A stretch of DNA of 64,000 nt from Platanthera guangdongensis (taxonomy: Eukaryota; Streptophyta; Magnoliopsida; Asparagales; Orchidaceae). The position numbers and the translations under genes are program-made. The stretch covers positions 163,183,866 to 163,247,865 of the forward strand of contig CM077147.1 of assembly GCA_039583875.1 (NCBI GenBank). Reading direction: 5' to 3'. This document shows, piece by piece, positions 11,608 to 23,299 of the stretch (position 1 is its first letter; every line of letters starts with the position of its first letter). A model generated the notes under the pieces. It saw only the letters and a list, made by a program, of their open reading frames with translations. It was not told the DNA's origin and made no database searches.

Positions 11608-13179
11608 TGATGCGTAAGATCACGGCAGTGAACCGGTCGCACAAGTAATATAAAATAGGGGTTTTCCCAAGTATCGATCTCACAAGGAACATAGTAAGGT
11701 GGAGTTAATTTCGAGGAGGACTTGAGATTGAAGTCCTCAGGTCGAAGCTAACTAAGGTGGGGTTTTGATGTTTGCGGAAATAGAAAATAAAAAGTTAACA
11801 ACTACTCCTATGCAACGCCGCTATGCGATGCTTCGCCATGCGGGATGGAAGACTAGTCGGGCCGCTATGCACCGAATCACTAGGCGGATGGACGAGAAGG
11901 CTAGCGGATGAGGTGGTTAGAACGGCGGAATGAGGGTCGTGAGCACCTCTTCGCACTGCACGCCACTAGCAATTGCTAGTGCGGCAAGGGTGGATGGTAG
12001 TGGATGGAATATGGCGCAACTCAAGTAAATAACGAAAACATACAATCACATAGACATAATTGTATAAAAACGTTTTACAAACTAAGCATACTTCATCAAT
12101 ATAAATAAAGTTAAACACCAATATTCAACAAGAAAGCAAGAACAAGTCAAGAGATCGACCGAATCCGAAGCCTTGCTGAGGATTCACGGTTGGAATCGTC
12201 GGGTTGTCATTCTGCGTCCAAGCTCGGTCCTCAACTGCGTCCGGGATAGAGAAGGGCTGTCACCACCTTCCAATGGCCCGTCTTCTTCATCTCACGATAG
12301 CGGACGAAGTTTGCTAGCTTTCCTTTGCTTGATGTCTATGGCGTCAAACCCTACTTGAAGCTCATGGATGAAGGAGAAGGCCGAGAGGAAGCGCCGACTT
12401 GGATTTGGCGGTGAAAGCTTGCCCGGAGCACCTCCCTAGGGTGGAAGATGAAGGGGAACGGCGGAGAAGGCGGAAAACGACGGAGAAATGTCGAGCTCCG
12501 GATCCTCTTTTGAATTAGGGCGAGACCTGCACTATTTATTCAAAAGCAGAAATGAACAATGCGCACGATCACAGGCGCACGACCAGTGGTCGTGCGCACT
12601 ATGTCCTGTGCTCGTGCGCACTGGCATGGAATATCAGGAAGAAGAACTGGGATAACGCGCACGAGTAGTGGCGCACGACCAATGGTCGTGGGCACTAAGT
12701 CCAATGGTCGTGCGATTACCCAGACAGGACTCCAGAAATGAGGAATCAATGCACACGATCAGTGGCGCACGACCGGTGGTCATGCGCAGTATGTCCAGTG
12801 GTCGTGCGCTTACCCCAGGCTGATTCTGGAAAACGTAGAGTAGTGCGCACGATCCGGGGCGCACGACCAGTGGTCGTGCACATTAGATCCCATGATCGTG
12901 CACAGTATTCCTGTTTCACAACCATCCCGGAACACGCACACGACCCCTGTATTGAAAGGAAAAACCAATCACTAATCTGTGCAGACATTCCAGACAATCA
13001 CAAAAAGGGAGTACAAATTATAAAAATAACAAAATACACAACCACGGGCATAAATGTGCACTTCCTATGGAAATAAAGACTATAAGAAATAGGAACGATA
13101 AAGAACTAAAAGTGAAGTGCAACCGCGTGAAAACTAGCCAAAATGAGTCCGAAAATAGGTATATAAAGTGGACTCATCA
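11608..13179 (-). repeat. 3' LTR of J
   Basis: It is the partner of 16443-18019. It carries four units of about 100 bases (12550-12910) built around palindromes such as GCACGACCAGTGGTCGTGC. The TATA position differs from the 5' LTR: minus strand TTGAATAAATAG here against TTGTATAAATAG in the other. The ORFs rich in Arg/Val/His in this part only translate the palindromes. Confidence 0.92.
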
Positions 13180-14979
13180 CACCCCCAGACTTAACTGTTT
13201 GCGCGTCCCGAGCAAACAAAATCTAAGCAGAAAGGGAAAAATACTAGTTAACAAAGAAATTGCCATACGCAGTACCATGCGAAGTCGCATGCTCGCGCGT
13301 GTAAAAATATAATAGAAGAAATTTCTAAGTATACAAAATAGTTTATATTTTTCACAATGTGTATCAACATTTTATTATTACTCAAAAATGGAATCACGGT
13401 GAATCATCCGGTCATGCGTAGGGAGAAAGTAGACTAATCGCTAGGAGAGCATTGCCAAAGATCGGTGCTCCGGATAACGTCCAAAGGAATCCACCAATGT
13501 CGGTGACCATATGCTTGCCTTTTCGCATTCTCTCCACGGCACTGGTTTGGTTCACACACGAATCAGTAGGACTTTAGGTGAAGAGATGGGGCGTGGGTTT
13601 CGGTGAGGTAAACAAAGATAAACAGGAAGGCTATGCACCTAACCCAAATGAGCTAGTATAAAGGGAATCCATCAGCTAACCAAAATATATGCGGGTATAC
13701 CACACCCCCAGACGTAACTTTTAACATATGGGTGTGTGCACCGCCTACTCCAAATGTAATCACATTTCCCAAAAAGATTTTCAATTTAAAACATAGAATC
13801 ACGGTTATCACATTTCTTTTCACTTTTTTTTCTTTTCCTTTTCTTTACAAATATTTTTCTTTTTCTTTTTTTTTCTTTTTCTTCATTTTAGTTTAACAAT
13901 TCAGCAGAAATAAAATTGGGAGCCCTTCCACATTTTCACAAATAATAACACCATGTCACATCCCAACATGAAAATATAAAACACTAAACTCGACTTGGGT
14001 GTGCGACTAGGATTGGCTATGAGGCTTTGGTGAAATCATGGTGGAGCTGAATCAAAAGGAGGGGTAGGCACAACAGGGCTAGCGAGGATATGATGTTAGG
14101 AATGGTACAATGCTCAACCGGGCCAAAATGATGGCCTGCATCACGCTCATGCATGACTAACCTATACCCATGCTTCAAGAATAGCTTGGGGGCAAGTTCT
14201 TAGCCAACGAGAAAGACTATCCATCCTCCAGACTTGAGCAATAAAAAACTAACGACCGTCTACACACATCCCTAAGCTACCGTTGGATTCACACCAGATT
14301 CACCAATTTTTGAGTAGAATAAAAAATATTTACGCAATTAGAAAAATATAAAACTAAAAGCATACAGAAAAATTAAATCTACTCCAATTTCTACACGAGA
14401 CGAGAGCAGTTGACTAGGAGCACAACAAGGTCAACATTTTACTCCGTCTCACAATCCTATGTCAGCACCATAATTTTCCCAAATCTAACGAAGAAATGAG
14501 TTTAACTCGCAGCACGCAAAAAGCTAAGCACGCGCTCATGTGGGTGCAGTGGTGTGTGATGCAATGAACTAATCAAAATAAAACTATAAAGGCTTCTAGT
14601 ATGCACATGAGATGTGCACGTGCAAAAGGTAACAAAACTAGCTCTCCCCCAGACTTAAACTAAGCAATACAGCAGATGATATAGAAATTAAAATCATAAG
14701 GAGCTAAGGGAAGAGGTTACCCAATGCTTAGCCAGTGAGCATACCAGAAGGCGTGTGGAAACCTGAAGCAGGTCCGTCATACAAAGAATCACAACCCTGC
14801 TAATGCAATTTGCCAAGAGTACCTGCAGGGGTGAGCTCCGCAAAAATAAAAGAAAACTATACAAAATACAAATAAATACTAAAACTAAAATAGACATGAA
14901 AAATAAAAATTGCAGAAAATAAAAGATAAGTACTGGAGTTATTGTCATCCCAGCACGACTTATTACATTCTAAACAGTT
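13180..14979 (-). other. J 3' non-coding region with polypurine-tract-like motifs
   Basis: 1.8 kb without a credible ORF. Read on the minus strand, AAGTCTGGGGG-type purine tracts occur at about 14645-14661, 13704-13720 (AACGTCTGGGGG variant) and 13180-13196. The last abuts the 3' LTR and is the likely plus-strand primer. AT-rich runs are present (13800-13890). Confidence 0.6.
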
Positions 14980-16212
14980 CTAGCTAATGGGCCTATGAAA
15001 TAAAAAGTGCACAGGTAACTGTTCCAATATCCATTTCGGTAACAGGTACTGATACGGTGATAGAGCAGTTACCCCTCTGCCTAAATAATAATACCTGCTG
15101 CTCGCAGGCAGAGGAAATAGGAAGTAGGATGAGGAGGAGGCCTGGTCCTCACTCATCTCACCACAAAACAAATCCTTGCCTAGGAAGGTATCGTCTATCA
15201 CAGGCCCACAGGAGGCGATGGAAACGACATGAGCACAAAGCTCATCGTCATCCCAACGTAACTGTGGAGACTCATCCTGCACGGGCTCAGATAAGGAAGG
15301 AGGATCAAGTAATAAAAGAGAAGAAGAACTAAAAGAATCAAAAAATGGGAGAGTGATCCCGGTGTCACTCTCAGCAGGATCCAAGCATAGATCATCATCG
15401 GTATCATACGAGTCGTATCGAGGGGAATCCGAGAACTCAAGGTCCGCGGTGGTAAGAGAAACGACCTCGTCTAATAAAGAGGTGCAAACCTCCACATCAG
15501 AAAGAGGGTATTCCTCATCACACCGGGGTGCGTAAAAGTGTTCCGAAGATCCACCTTCTCCGTCAGAGATAGAGGAATCATCATCCCACTTCGGTGCAAC
15601 CTCGGGCACCGAATCATCCACAATCACGGCATCATCAACTGATTCACAAAAAAGAGGAATAGCACAATCCGACAAAAATTGCGGAGGGGCAAGGCTGCTC
15701 TCAAAATCAAGCACTGAATGAGCAGGCCCCATCGCAAAATCATTCGCAGACGCCACCCCGTCGACGACCGGAACAATCTCATCGTCCCATACAGGAGCGT
15801 CCATGAGTTCCTGCTCATCTTTTTGTTGGCTAACACCAGAGTGATCATCATCACTCAAGGAAAGCTCGTAAAAAGGGATCGAGGGACCCATGAAAGAGTT
15901 GTATGCAGCCAGAGATTCTTCAGTAATCTCAACAGGTAAATAATGAGCAAAGTGCGTTATGTCAGTGTATGGGCCAAGCAACACCCTGGTAGGCCTGCCC
16001 ACAACAGTCTTCCGTGAATGGGAGGTTGTTGTGCACACGCCCTCATAGGGAGAAGGATTGCACAAACGAGGGCAATCCTTCAACATGTGGCCCACACCTT
16101 GACATAACAAACACCGAATGCAATGCTCGACATTCATAACAACAATGGCATCGATGGATCGGCGCAAAGTGTCAAGGATAAGGCACTCAGCATCAGGATC
16201 CATCACGAACAA
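14980..16212 (-). CDS. Acidic zinc-knuckle protein of element J (410 aa)
   Basis: A single uninterrupted frame in the only coding region of J, starting 230 bases downstream of the primer site. A second Met is at residue 4. Residues 34-47 form a CCHC zinc knuckle (C34-x2-C37-x4-H42-x4-C47, 'CLLCQGVGHMLKDC'), as in retroelement nucleocapsids. The remaining 350 residues are strongly acidic and Ser/Asp/Pro-rich, with repeated patterns of the type 'APVWDDE', 'APKWDDD', 'SPRYDSY', 'SPQLRWDDDE'. No gag capsid domain, protease or polymerase is visible. An RNA-binding role is inferred from the knuckle alone. Being open over 410 codons amid decayed neighbours suggests recent selection or recent insertion. 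I do not recognise the family. Confidence 0.7.
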   Translation of the reverse strand: MFVMDPDAECLILDTLRRSIDAIVVMNVEHCIRCLLCQGVGHMLKDCPRLCNPSPYEGVCTTTSHSRKTVVGRPTRVLLGPYTDITHFAHYLPVEITEESLAAYNSFMGPSIPFYELSLSDDDHSGVSQQKDEQELMDAPVWDDEIVPVVDGVASANDFAMGPAHSVLDFESSLAPPQFLSDCAIPLFCESVDDAVIVDDSVPEVAPKWDDDSSISDGEGGSSEHFYAPRCDEEYPLSDVEVCTSLLDEVVSLTTADLEFSDSPRYDSYDTDDDLCLDPAESDTGITLPFFDSFSSSSLLLLDPPSLSEPVQDESPQLRWDDDELCAHVVSIASCGPVIDDTFLGKDLFCGEMSEDQASSSSYFLFPLPASSRYYYLGRGVTALSPYQYLLPKWILEQLPVHFLFHRPIS

Positions 16213-16418
16213 AAATAATTGATGAAAAAGTGCGACACAGCTAAAGTGAAAAAAGCACGGATCTGTTATCTAAATCAAAAATCAGAAAAGGGCAAAAAGA
16301 AATAAGCAATAATATAAATTCTAATAACCAAAGGAAATAAATAAAAAAAAATGATATGCACAAATGGAAAAGGGCTTCAATCTATTATCTCCCTCTCCAA
16401 AAACTCACACGACTGTGT

Positions 16419-16436
16419 TCCCCGGCAATGGCGCCA
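16419..16436 (-). other. Primer binding site of J (tRNA-Asp)
   Basis: Minus strand TGGCGCCATTGCCGGGGA matches the complement of the 3' end of plant tRNA-Asp (TGGCGCCGTTGCCGGGGA) with one mismatch, six bases inside the LTR. This primer is commonly used by Athila-type gypsy elements. 16213-16418 is AT-rich leader. Confidence 0.85.
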
Positions 16437-16442
16437 AAAACT

Positions 16443-18019
16443 TGATGCGTAAGATCACGGCAGTGAACCAGTCGCACAAGTAATATAAAATGGGGGTTTT
16501 CCCAAGTATCGATCTCACAAGGAACACAGTAAGGTGAAGTTAATTTCGAGGAGGACTTGAGATTGAAGTCCTCAGGTCGGAGCTAACTAGTGGGGGGGGG
16601 GGGGTTTGATGTTTGCGGAAACAGAAAATAAAAAGTTAACAACTACTCCTATGCAACGCCGCTATGCGATGCTTCGCCAGGCGGGATGGAAGACTAGTCG
16701 GGCCGCTATGCACCGAATCACTAGGTGAATGGACGAGAAGGCTAGCAGATGAGGTGGTTAGAACGACAGAATGAGGGCTGTGAGCACCTCTTCGCACCGC
16801 ACGCCACTAGCAATTGCTAGTGCGGCAAGGGTGGATGGTAGTGGATGGAATATGGTGCAACTCAAGTAAATAACGAAAACATACAATCACATAGACATAA
16901 TTGTATAAAAACGTTTTACAAACTAAGCATACTTCATCAATATAAATAAAGTTAAACAGCAAAATTCAACAAGAAAGCAAGAACAAGTCAAGAGATCGAC
17001 CGAATCCGAAGCCTTGCTGAGGATTCAAGGTTGGAATCGTCGGGTTGTCATTCCGCGTCCAAGCTCGGTCCTCAACTGCGTCCGGGATAGAGAAGGGCTG
17101 TCACCACCTTGCAATGGCCCGTCTTCTTCATCTCACGATAGCGGACGAAGTTTGCTAGCTTTCCTTTGCTTGATGGCTATGACGTCAAACCCTACTTGAA
17201 GCTCATGGATGAAGGAGAAGGCCGAGAGGAAGCTCCGGCTTGGATTTGGCGGTGAAAGCTTGCCCGGAGCACCTCCCTAGGGTGGAAGATGAAGGGGAAC
17301 GACGGAGAAGGCGGAAAACGGCGGAGAAATGTCGAGCTCCGGATCCTCTTTTGAATTAGGGCGAGACCTGCACTATTTATACAAAAGCAAAAATGAATAA
17401 TGCGCACGATCCCAGGTGCACGACCAATGGTCGTGCGCACTATGTCCTGTGCTCGTGCGCACTGGCATGGAATATCAGGAAGAAGAACTGGGATAACGCG
17501 CACGAGTAGTGGCGCACGACCAATGGTCTTGCGCACTAAGTCCAATGGTCGTGCGATTACCCAGACAGGACTCCAGAAATGAGGAATCAATGCACACAAT
17601 CAGTGGCACATGACCGGTGGTCGTGCGCAGTATGTACAGTGGTCGTGCACTTACCCCAGGCTGATTCTAGAAAACGTAGAGTAGTGTGCACGATCCGGGG
17701 CGCACGACCAGTGGTCGTGCGCATTAGATCCCATGATCGTGCACAGTATTCCTGTTTCACAACCATCCCGGAACACGCACACGACCCCTGTACCAAAAGG
17801 AAAAACCAATCACTAATCTGTGCAGACATTCCAGACAATCACAAAAGGGAGTACAAACTATAAAAATAACAAAATACACAACCACGGGCATAAATGTGCA
17901 CTTCCTATGGAAATAAAGATTATAAGAAATAGGAATGATAAAGAACTAAAAGTGAAGTGCAACCGCGTGAAAACTAGCCCAGATGAGTCCAAAAATAGGT
18001 ATATAAAGTGGACTCATCA
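16443..18019 (-). repeat. 5' LTR of J
   Basis: Nearly identical to 11608-13179. A perfect TATAAATA (minus strand) is at 17374-17381, about 20 bases from the four-unit palindrome array at 17400-17760. A G-run at about 16592-16603 is expanded relative to the other LTR. Confidence 0.92.
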
Positions 18020-18597
18020 GGCAACGTCAGATTTATGACGTCGTGGCGTTACTTTTAACGTCGATTTGACGGCGCAATGCCGTTAAGGCAATTTCGCGTC
18101 CGTGCAGTCGAGTAGGCCGAATTCTTGTTGTAATGGAAGATTTTGCATTTGGAATTTAAGTTAAGTAATTTTGGACTTGCTCGTCAAGTTTCATCGCAAT
18201 CCGAGCATTTTTGGAGTCTCGGCGCGCGATTGAAGTTTTGGATTGTTTATGTTCGCCGTATACTTCGAAGATTAATATCTCGGGAATGGCTGGTCGGATT
18301 CTAGTTTTGATTTCGCCGTTAGATTTGTAGCATTAGTGTTCGCCTTCGGTGCAAGTTTCATTTAATTCGGCACTCGTTTGGGCTTCCATGCTGAGTCTTT
18401 TCGAGAAGCTATGGTTCTACTCAATTAGCCTGTTTTAGATTTTACTCGGGCGCCGTTTTGAGGGTCAAAACGGCGTTGTATCACAAAATGGTCAACATGA
18501 AATTTGTTCGTCTCAACGATATCTACAACTTTCATGTTGACCACCTTTCTAATTGAAGCCGTTTTGAACCTCTAATTCCATTGTTTCTGCAATAACT

Positions 18598-19142
18598 CGA
18601 GTGGTGAGCTGCTACTCGAGTATATGCTGCTTATACTCGAGTAATTCATGTTTTAACTCGAGTAATGAGCCTCTACTCGAGTATATTATGTTACTACTCG
18701 AGTAGGTATGATGTTACTCGAGTAGATATGCTGTTACTCGAGTAGGTATGCTGCCACTCGAGTAGGCTGTTTGGTTTTATGTTCAGACATCGTTTTGAGG
18801 GTCAAAACGGCGTCGTATCAAAAAATGGTTAACATGAAATTTGTTTATATCGACGAGATCTACAACTTTCATGTTGAACACGTTTCAATGTGAAGTCGTT
18901 TTAAATCCCTAATTGCATTTTGTCCGCTATAACTCGAGTGGTGAGCTGCTACTCGAGTATATGCTTCTTCTACTCGAGTAATTCATGTTTTTACTCGAGT
19001 AATGAGCCTCTACTCGAGTATATTATGTTACTACTCGAGTAGGTATGTTATTACTCGAGTAGGTATGTTACTACTCGAGTAAATATGCTGTTACTCGAGT
19101 AGGTATGCTGCTACTCGAGTAGGTATGCTGCCACTCGAGTAG
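18598..19142. repeat. ACTCGAGTA palindrome arrays in F 5' LTR
   Basis: About 20 copies of the perfect palindrome ACTCGAGT, usually ACTCGAGTAGGTATG, are spaced roughly 20 bases apart in two blocks (18598-18770 and 18930-19142), 200 bases or more upstream of the TATA box. They are absent from the 3' LTR. Confidence 0.95.
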
Positions 19143-21307
19143 GCTGTTTCTATCTGCGTTCCGAGGCCATTTTGAGGGTCAAAACGGCATTGTATCAAAC
19201 AATGGTCAACATATAATTTGTTCGTCTCGATGAGATCTACAACTTTCATGTTGACGACGTTTTGATTTGAAGTCATCCTAGACCTCTATTTTGGGTTCCC
19301 ACAAAACCGCTCAAAATAAACCGTTTTGACAAAACTTTTTATAAACATATATATAAATATATATATTTTGACTTAGGTTTTAGAACCGAACTTCATCTTC
19401 TCCGATTCTTTCCTCCCGAACCAGAGTGGCGAGCGAGAGAGAGAGAGAGAGAGAGAGTTCTTTTTCGTGAATCTTCCGGTGGCCGCCGACGGTGCTCCGG
19501 TGCTCGAAATCTTCATCCAAACATAGATCCGGAAAGCTCTCGCCGAGAGCTACGCGCTCGTGGAAATTTCTTCCCCGTTTCTTGAGATTTCTCATTAGGG
19601 TTTTTCGGCCCTAACTTCTATTTTGGCCATTTTTGTCTAGATTTCAACTTCTCCCGCATCCTTTTTGCCGCGACCTACGACGTGGAGTGATTCGGTGGAT
19701 TTTTCCGGTAAAAACCAAGGCAAGTGGTGGTTTCTCCTTTTTATCCTTGTCTGATTCGATGGTAACGGCTATGTTTTCATGTTCCCTAAAATTTTCTACA
19801 CTTATTCTTCCAAATTATTGCTATGATTAACCGCTTTGTTGATTACATGCTGTTATGTTGTTTTGCCATGATAAACTTGAATTTGTCTATTTATGTTTAA
19901 TCGTCCTTGAAGTGTCTTATCGATGGCTTAAGTGCCTTAGCTCTCGTTATAAAACGTATTAGAGTTTAATTAGGGTTGTAAATCGGTCCTAAGGGTTGAT
20001 CAACCATGTCCGAAATCTAGTAATGTCAAGTAGAGTTTGTCGAGCCAAATCCCGAGGTATTTGTGTTGTGGTTTTTTTTGGGTTTCTTGAATGCGGGTGT
20101 TAGTGGACGATTCCACCTCCGCAGTGTTTGTTACCTTAATTAGTGCCCTGTGGAAGTCTACCTGGTTTTTGGATGTCTGCGCTGTATGGTGGAGAGCATG
20201 AGACTCCCTCGCAGTTAGACGAATTGTATATCCATTGTTTTGGGTGGTGTGTCCAAGAGTGACCACTTCGCCTGCTTTTTTTTGGGTGGTGTGTCCAAGA
20301 GTGACCACTTCGCCGTGATTTTGGGTAGGGTCGACCACAGGTGCCTAATGAAGGTTTTGTTTTTTTTCTTTCTGGGGAAATATTTATGTAGTCACCTTAT
20401 AGCCCTGTGCGTCTGGTGTACTCTTGTGGAACGTGGCAAGTCACGTAGGAGTTCTCTTCCTGTTGATGCCCTGTTTCTTTTGTACCTTGCTTTAGTACTT
20501 TTGGTCTTGGGCTGGTACCCCTGTTGACCTTTATATATTTTGGCTTATTACTTTTTTTCCTGCCACTACTTGTACCTTCTTGCTGAGGTGTTCTGTCTTT
20601 GGAATGCCTCGGGTTCAGAGTTATAGCAGGTAGCAGTGCTGGTTTTGGAGTTTTCTGGCGGCAGTGTTGGCCATAGTTGTTGCCTCGTCTTAGCGAGGTA
20701 GTTTGTTGGTTTTTTTAGTTTTACTAGTTCAGACATACTTTTGTTCGTGGTTTCGTGTCAGTTTGTTGGCGCCCACTGATTTTGTTAGTTGTTGATACTT
20801 GCTAGCTGCTCATTTTTTTAAAAGTGGATGTGGTTTACTTGCTCTCTGGGAGGATTTATGCTAGTAATGCATGTTAGGTATTTTCAACTATAAAATCTAC
20901 TACTATTTATTCATACATTACATGATTTGAAACTCTAACCCGTTATTTTTAGCGACCGTAAAAGCTATCTTTCCTACTATAATAAATTTAGAGTTCTGTA
21001 TGGCATGAGTTGTCCTTTGGGGACGTTTATTCTCATGTAGGATGTTTGAGTCAATTTAAAAAAGTATTTTTCCGCAGCGTATAACCATATTTTGATTCGT
21101 GGACTAAATGAGCCACTAAGCCGAGGGATACGGCTAACTATTGCACTTAACTGATTTTCCTTAAAATAACTTAAAGGATCTTTCTCCATGATTAAGTAGG
21201 TTTTTGCCTGAGCGTCCGCAGTTATCCCCTGCTGACGTGGCATCATGACACGCATTTTCCTTTACTCTGATAAGCTATTTATGTGACGAAAATGCGGGTT
21301 GTGACAG

Positions 21308-21987
21308 TTGGTATCAGAGGGAGGTTGCTTGACAATTTGTCGGGCAACCTTTCCTTGTTGGTATTAGGTGTTTAGCATCATATCACACCACACACCGATA
21401 TGTCATCAGCACGTCTCGGCTGAAGCACAAACACTACACTCATAGCATAACATGAAGTATATGGGGCATATTATGTAGTATGGGATGCATAACATGTGTC
21501 TGTATATGGATCCACCTTAGGGGCAACATGTGAGGGTTATGTAGTATGGGATGCATAACCTCACCACATGAATGCGACTAGCACGTTTCTTTTTCGTTGC
21601 ATGAGAATGTCATGTAGTATGGGATGCATAACATTTTCATGCGTACGCCGCTCATAACATGCATTAGGGCCTTTTTAGAATGCATAGCACAATCATGCAT
21701 AGCATAACATTACATAAGCACAACGTGCCAAGCTAAAGATTGCAGGATGACATATGTACACACATGGTTTTAAATCAGAAAACGAATATAAAAACATGCA
21801 TTCATGTCATAGGCACAAGAGTCAATAGGATGAGAGGATATCATCCTAAGTAGGACATATCATCATTATAAAATCCCAGAGCAAGTTGCAGCGTAAGCAA
21901 GTGTCTTTTAAGTATGGTCTGAACTAGTTGTGTGGCTTCGTTGTAAGCTAGGATTTTGATGAGTTGTTCGTTTGATTTTTTTTAGAA
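21308..21987 (+). other. F primer binding site and leader
   Basis: TTGGTATCAGAG (21308-21319) is the Met-tRNA primer site just after the LTR. The leader contains three dispersed copies of 'GTAGTATGGGATGCATAAC' at about 21477, 21542 and 21612. It ends in a pyrimidine run plus TTTAG just before the gag ATG, resembling a 3' splice site. Confidence 0.85.
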
Positions 21988-23215
21988 ATGCCGCCAAAGC
22001 GTCCTGCGACGAGGTCGACTCCCCAGTCGGAGGGTGAGTCATTAGGTGCGCAAAGCGATGCGCTTATCGAGAGTCTGCGTCAGAGCAATGAGGCTCTGTC
22101 AAGGCATGTAGTTGCGATGCAATCACAAATTGAGTCCTTGTTGTCTGCCACTCCCGCGCAGCAACCCTTAGTGCAAGAGCCTGCCTTGGGCTAAGCTATG
22201 CCCGATTCCCCTACTCCTCTGGTGGCCCCGATGGTGATACCCCCAGAAATGAATTTCATATCGCACTTCCAACGATTGGGACCTCCCACCTATGACGGGA
22301 GTGCTGACTTTATGATTTTAGATGATTGGATCATCTCCATCGAGGAGATGTTTTCATATTCCGGAATTCTAGAAGCCCAGCGAGTGATGATTGCAGCCTA
22401 TCAGTTAAAAGGTCTGGAGAAGAGTTGGTGGATTCGGGAAAGAGAGAGCCTGAAGGAAGGCTGTACTTGGGAATCTTTTAAGAAAATATTGCTGAAAAAG
22501 TTTCTACCCTCAGTCGAGCAAGACCGCCTGATGAATAACTTCCTGCATCTAAAGCAGAGACAGCTCACCGTGAGCGAGTACGAGATTGAGTTTAGCAAAC
22601 TGAGCAGGTTTGCTCCGGATTTGGTAGCTTCTGAGGAGGGTAGAGTGAAACATTTCTTGGGACGACTAAGATGCGATGTCCAGCAGTTAGCATGGGCTTA
22701 CCAAGCTGAAAGTTATGCTGAAGCAGTGGAAGACGCTTTAAAAGTGGAGGTGATTGAAAACGCCAAGAAACGCGGTGCTGCGGCAAGGAAGGAGAAAAGA
22801 AAAGGTGTTGAGGATGGTAGCTCCAGGGCATTTGGCTCTTCTTCGAAGAAGAAAAGTAAGGATGTGTGTAGCTTCTGTGGTCGACCTGGCCACCCCTACG
22901 AAAGGTGCTTCAAGAGGACTGCAACCCTGAAGCAGCAGCAGGTGCATGCCATCCATGGTGTACCCAAGGGAGAGCTTGTGTGCTCGTTCTGTGCAAGGAA
23001 GGGTCATGATGTGACTCGTTGCTGGATGAAAGAAAGGGTTTGCTTCCAGTGTGGGCAGAAGGGACACCAGAAGTCTTCGTGCCCCCAGGCTCAGTCCCCA
23101 CTGCATCCTGCCCCACTTCGAGCTCTGCCGCCGCCGCCAAGGCTGGATAAAGGAAAGGGAAAGCTGAACGTGATGACCTGCGAGGAAGCCCAAACCTCTA
23201 CGCGAGTGATATCAG
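21988..23215 (+). pseudogene. Gag of chromovirus F, one nonsense codon
   Basis: Starts MPPKRPATRSTPQ at the first ATG after the leader. Residues about 25-55 form a short coiled coil ('IESLRQSNEALSRHVVAM'). After an in-frame TAA (22192-22194) the frame continues through a retrotransposon gag domain (from 'FQRLGPPTYDGSAD' to about residue 265 of the whole) and three CCHC zinc knuckles: CSFCGRPGHPYERC, CSFCARKGHDVTRC, CFQCGQKGHQKSSC. Gag forms the virus-like particle. Most chromovirus gags have one or two knuckles. The frame then runs to TAG at 23218-23220, inside the candidate intron. Confidence 0.9.
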
Positions 23216-23299
23216 GTTAGCCTCAGTTTAATTTATCCTTATTAATTATCCTTGTTGCCCTAGTTATTATTCGTTTAGTTACGTATGTTACGGTTTTAG
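23216..23299 (+). other. Candidate intron between gag and protease of F
   Basis: The sequence runs from CAG|GTTAGC to a T-rich stretch and TTTTAG|GG, 84 bases, and contains the gag stop. Removing it joins '...RVIS' in phase 1 to '[20 protein letters not shown]', the usual lead into chromovirus protease. Because 84 is a multiple of three, readthrough of the TAG would also keep frame. Confidence 0.45.

Larger units (their letters stand above)
11608..18019 (-). mobile_element. Non-autonomous LTR retrotransposon J, target duplication GGCAA
   Basis: Two LTRs of 1572 and 1577 bases with TGATG...CATCA termini enclose 3263 bases. The target duplication GGCAA is at 11603-11607 and 18020-18024; the intact F 3' LTR confirms the empty site. 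Orientation is minus: an 18-base tRNA-Asp primer site abuts the right LTR and a G-rich tract abuts the left LTR. The interior has one ORF of 410 codons and no protease, RT, RNase H or integrase. It is therefore a large non-autonomous derivative, perhaps mobilised by an Athila-type element that shares the primer. Confidence 0.9.
11563..21306 (+). repeat. 5' LTR of F, interrupted by element J
   Basis: The first 45 bases (11563-11607) are followed by J, and the LTR resumes after J's target repeat at 18025 and runs to 21306, about 3.3 kb without J. It has three copies of a 130-375 base module beginning TTTTGAGGGTCAAAACGGC (18455, 18788 and 19164). Two of them carry arrays of ACTCGAGTA palindromes. 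A TATA box (TATATATAAATA) is at 19349-19360, and a GA microsatellite follows at about 19435-19456. ORFs inside are fortuitous. Confidence 0.9.

Noticed and set aside
12559..13076. Arg/Val/His-rich ORFs recurring at 12559-12997 and 17400-17863
   Set aside because: They are translations of the palindrome array in both LTRs of J; frames are not conserved between copies.
14694..14948. 84-codon hydrophobic ORF on the minus strand in J
   Set aside because: AT-rich Leu/Ile/Phe run without a family signature, downstream of the only credible J gene.
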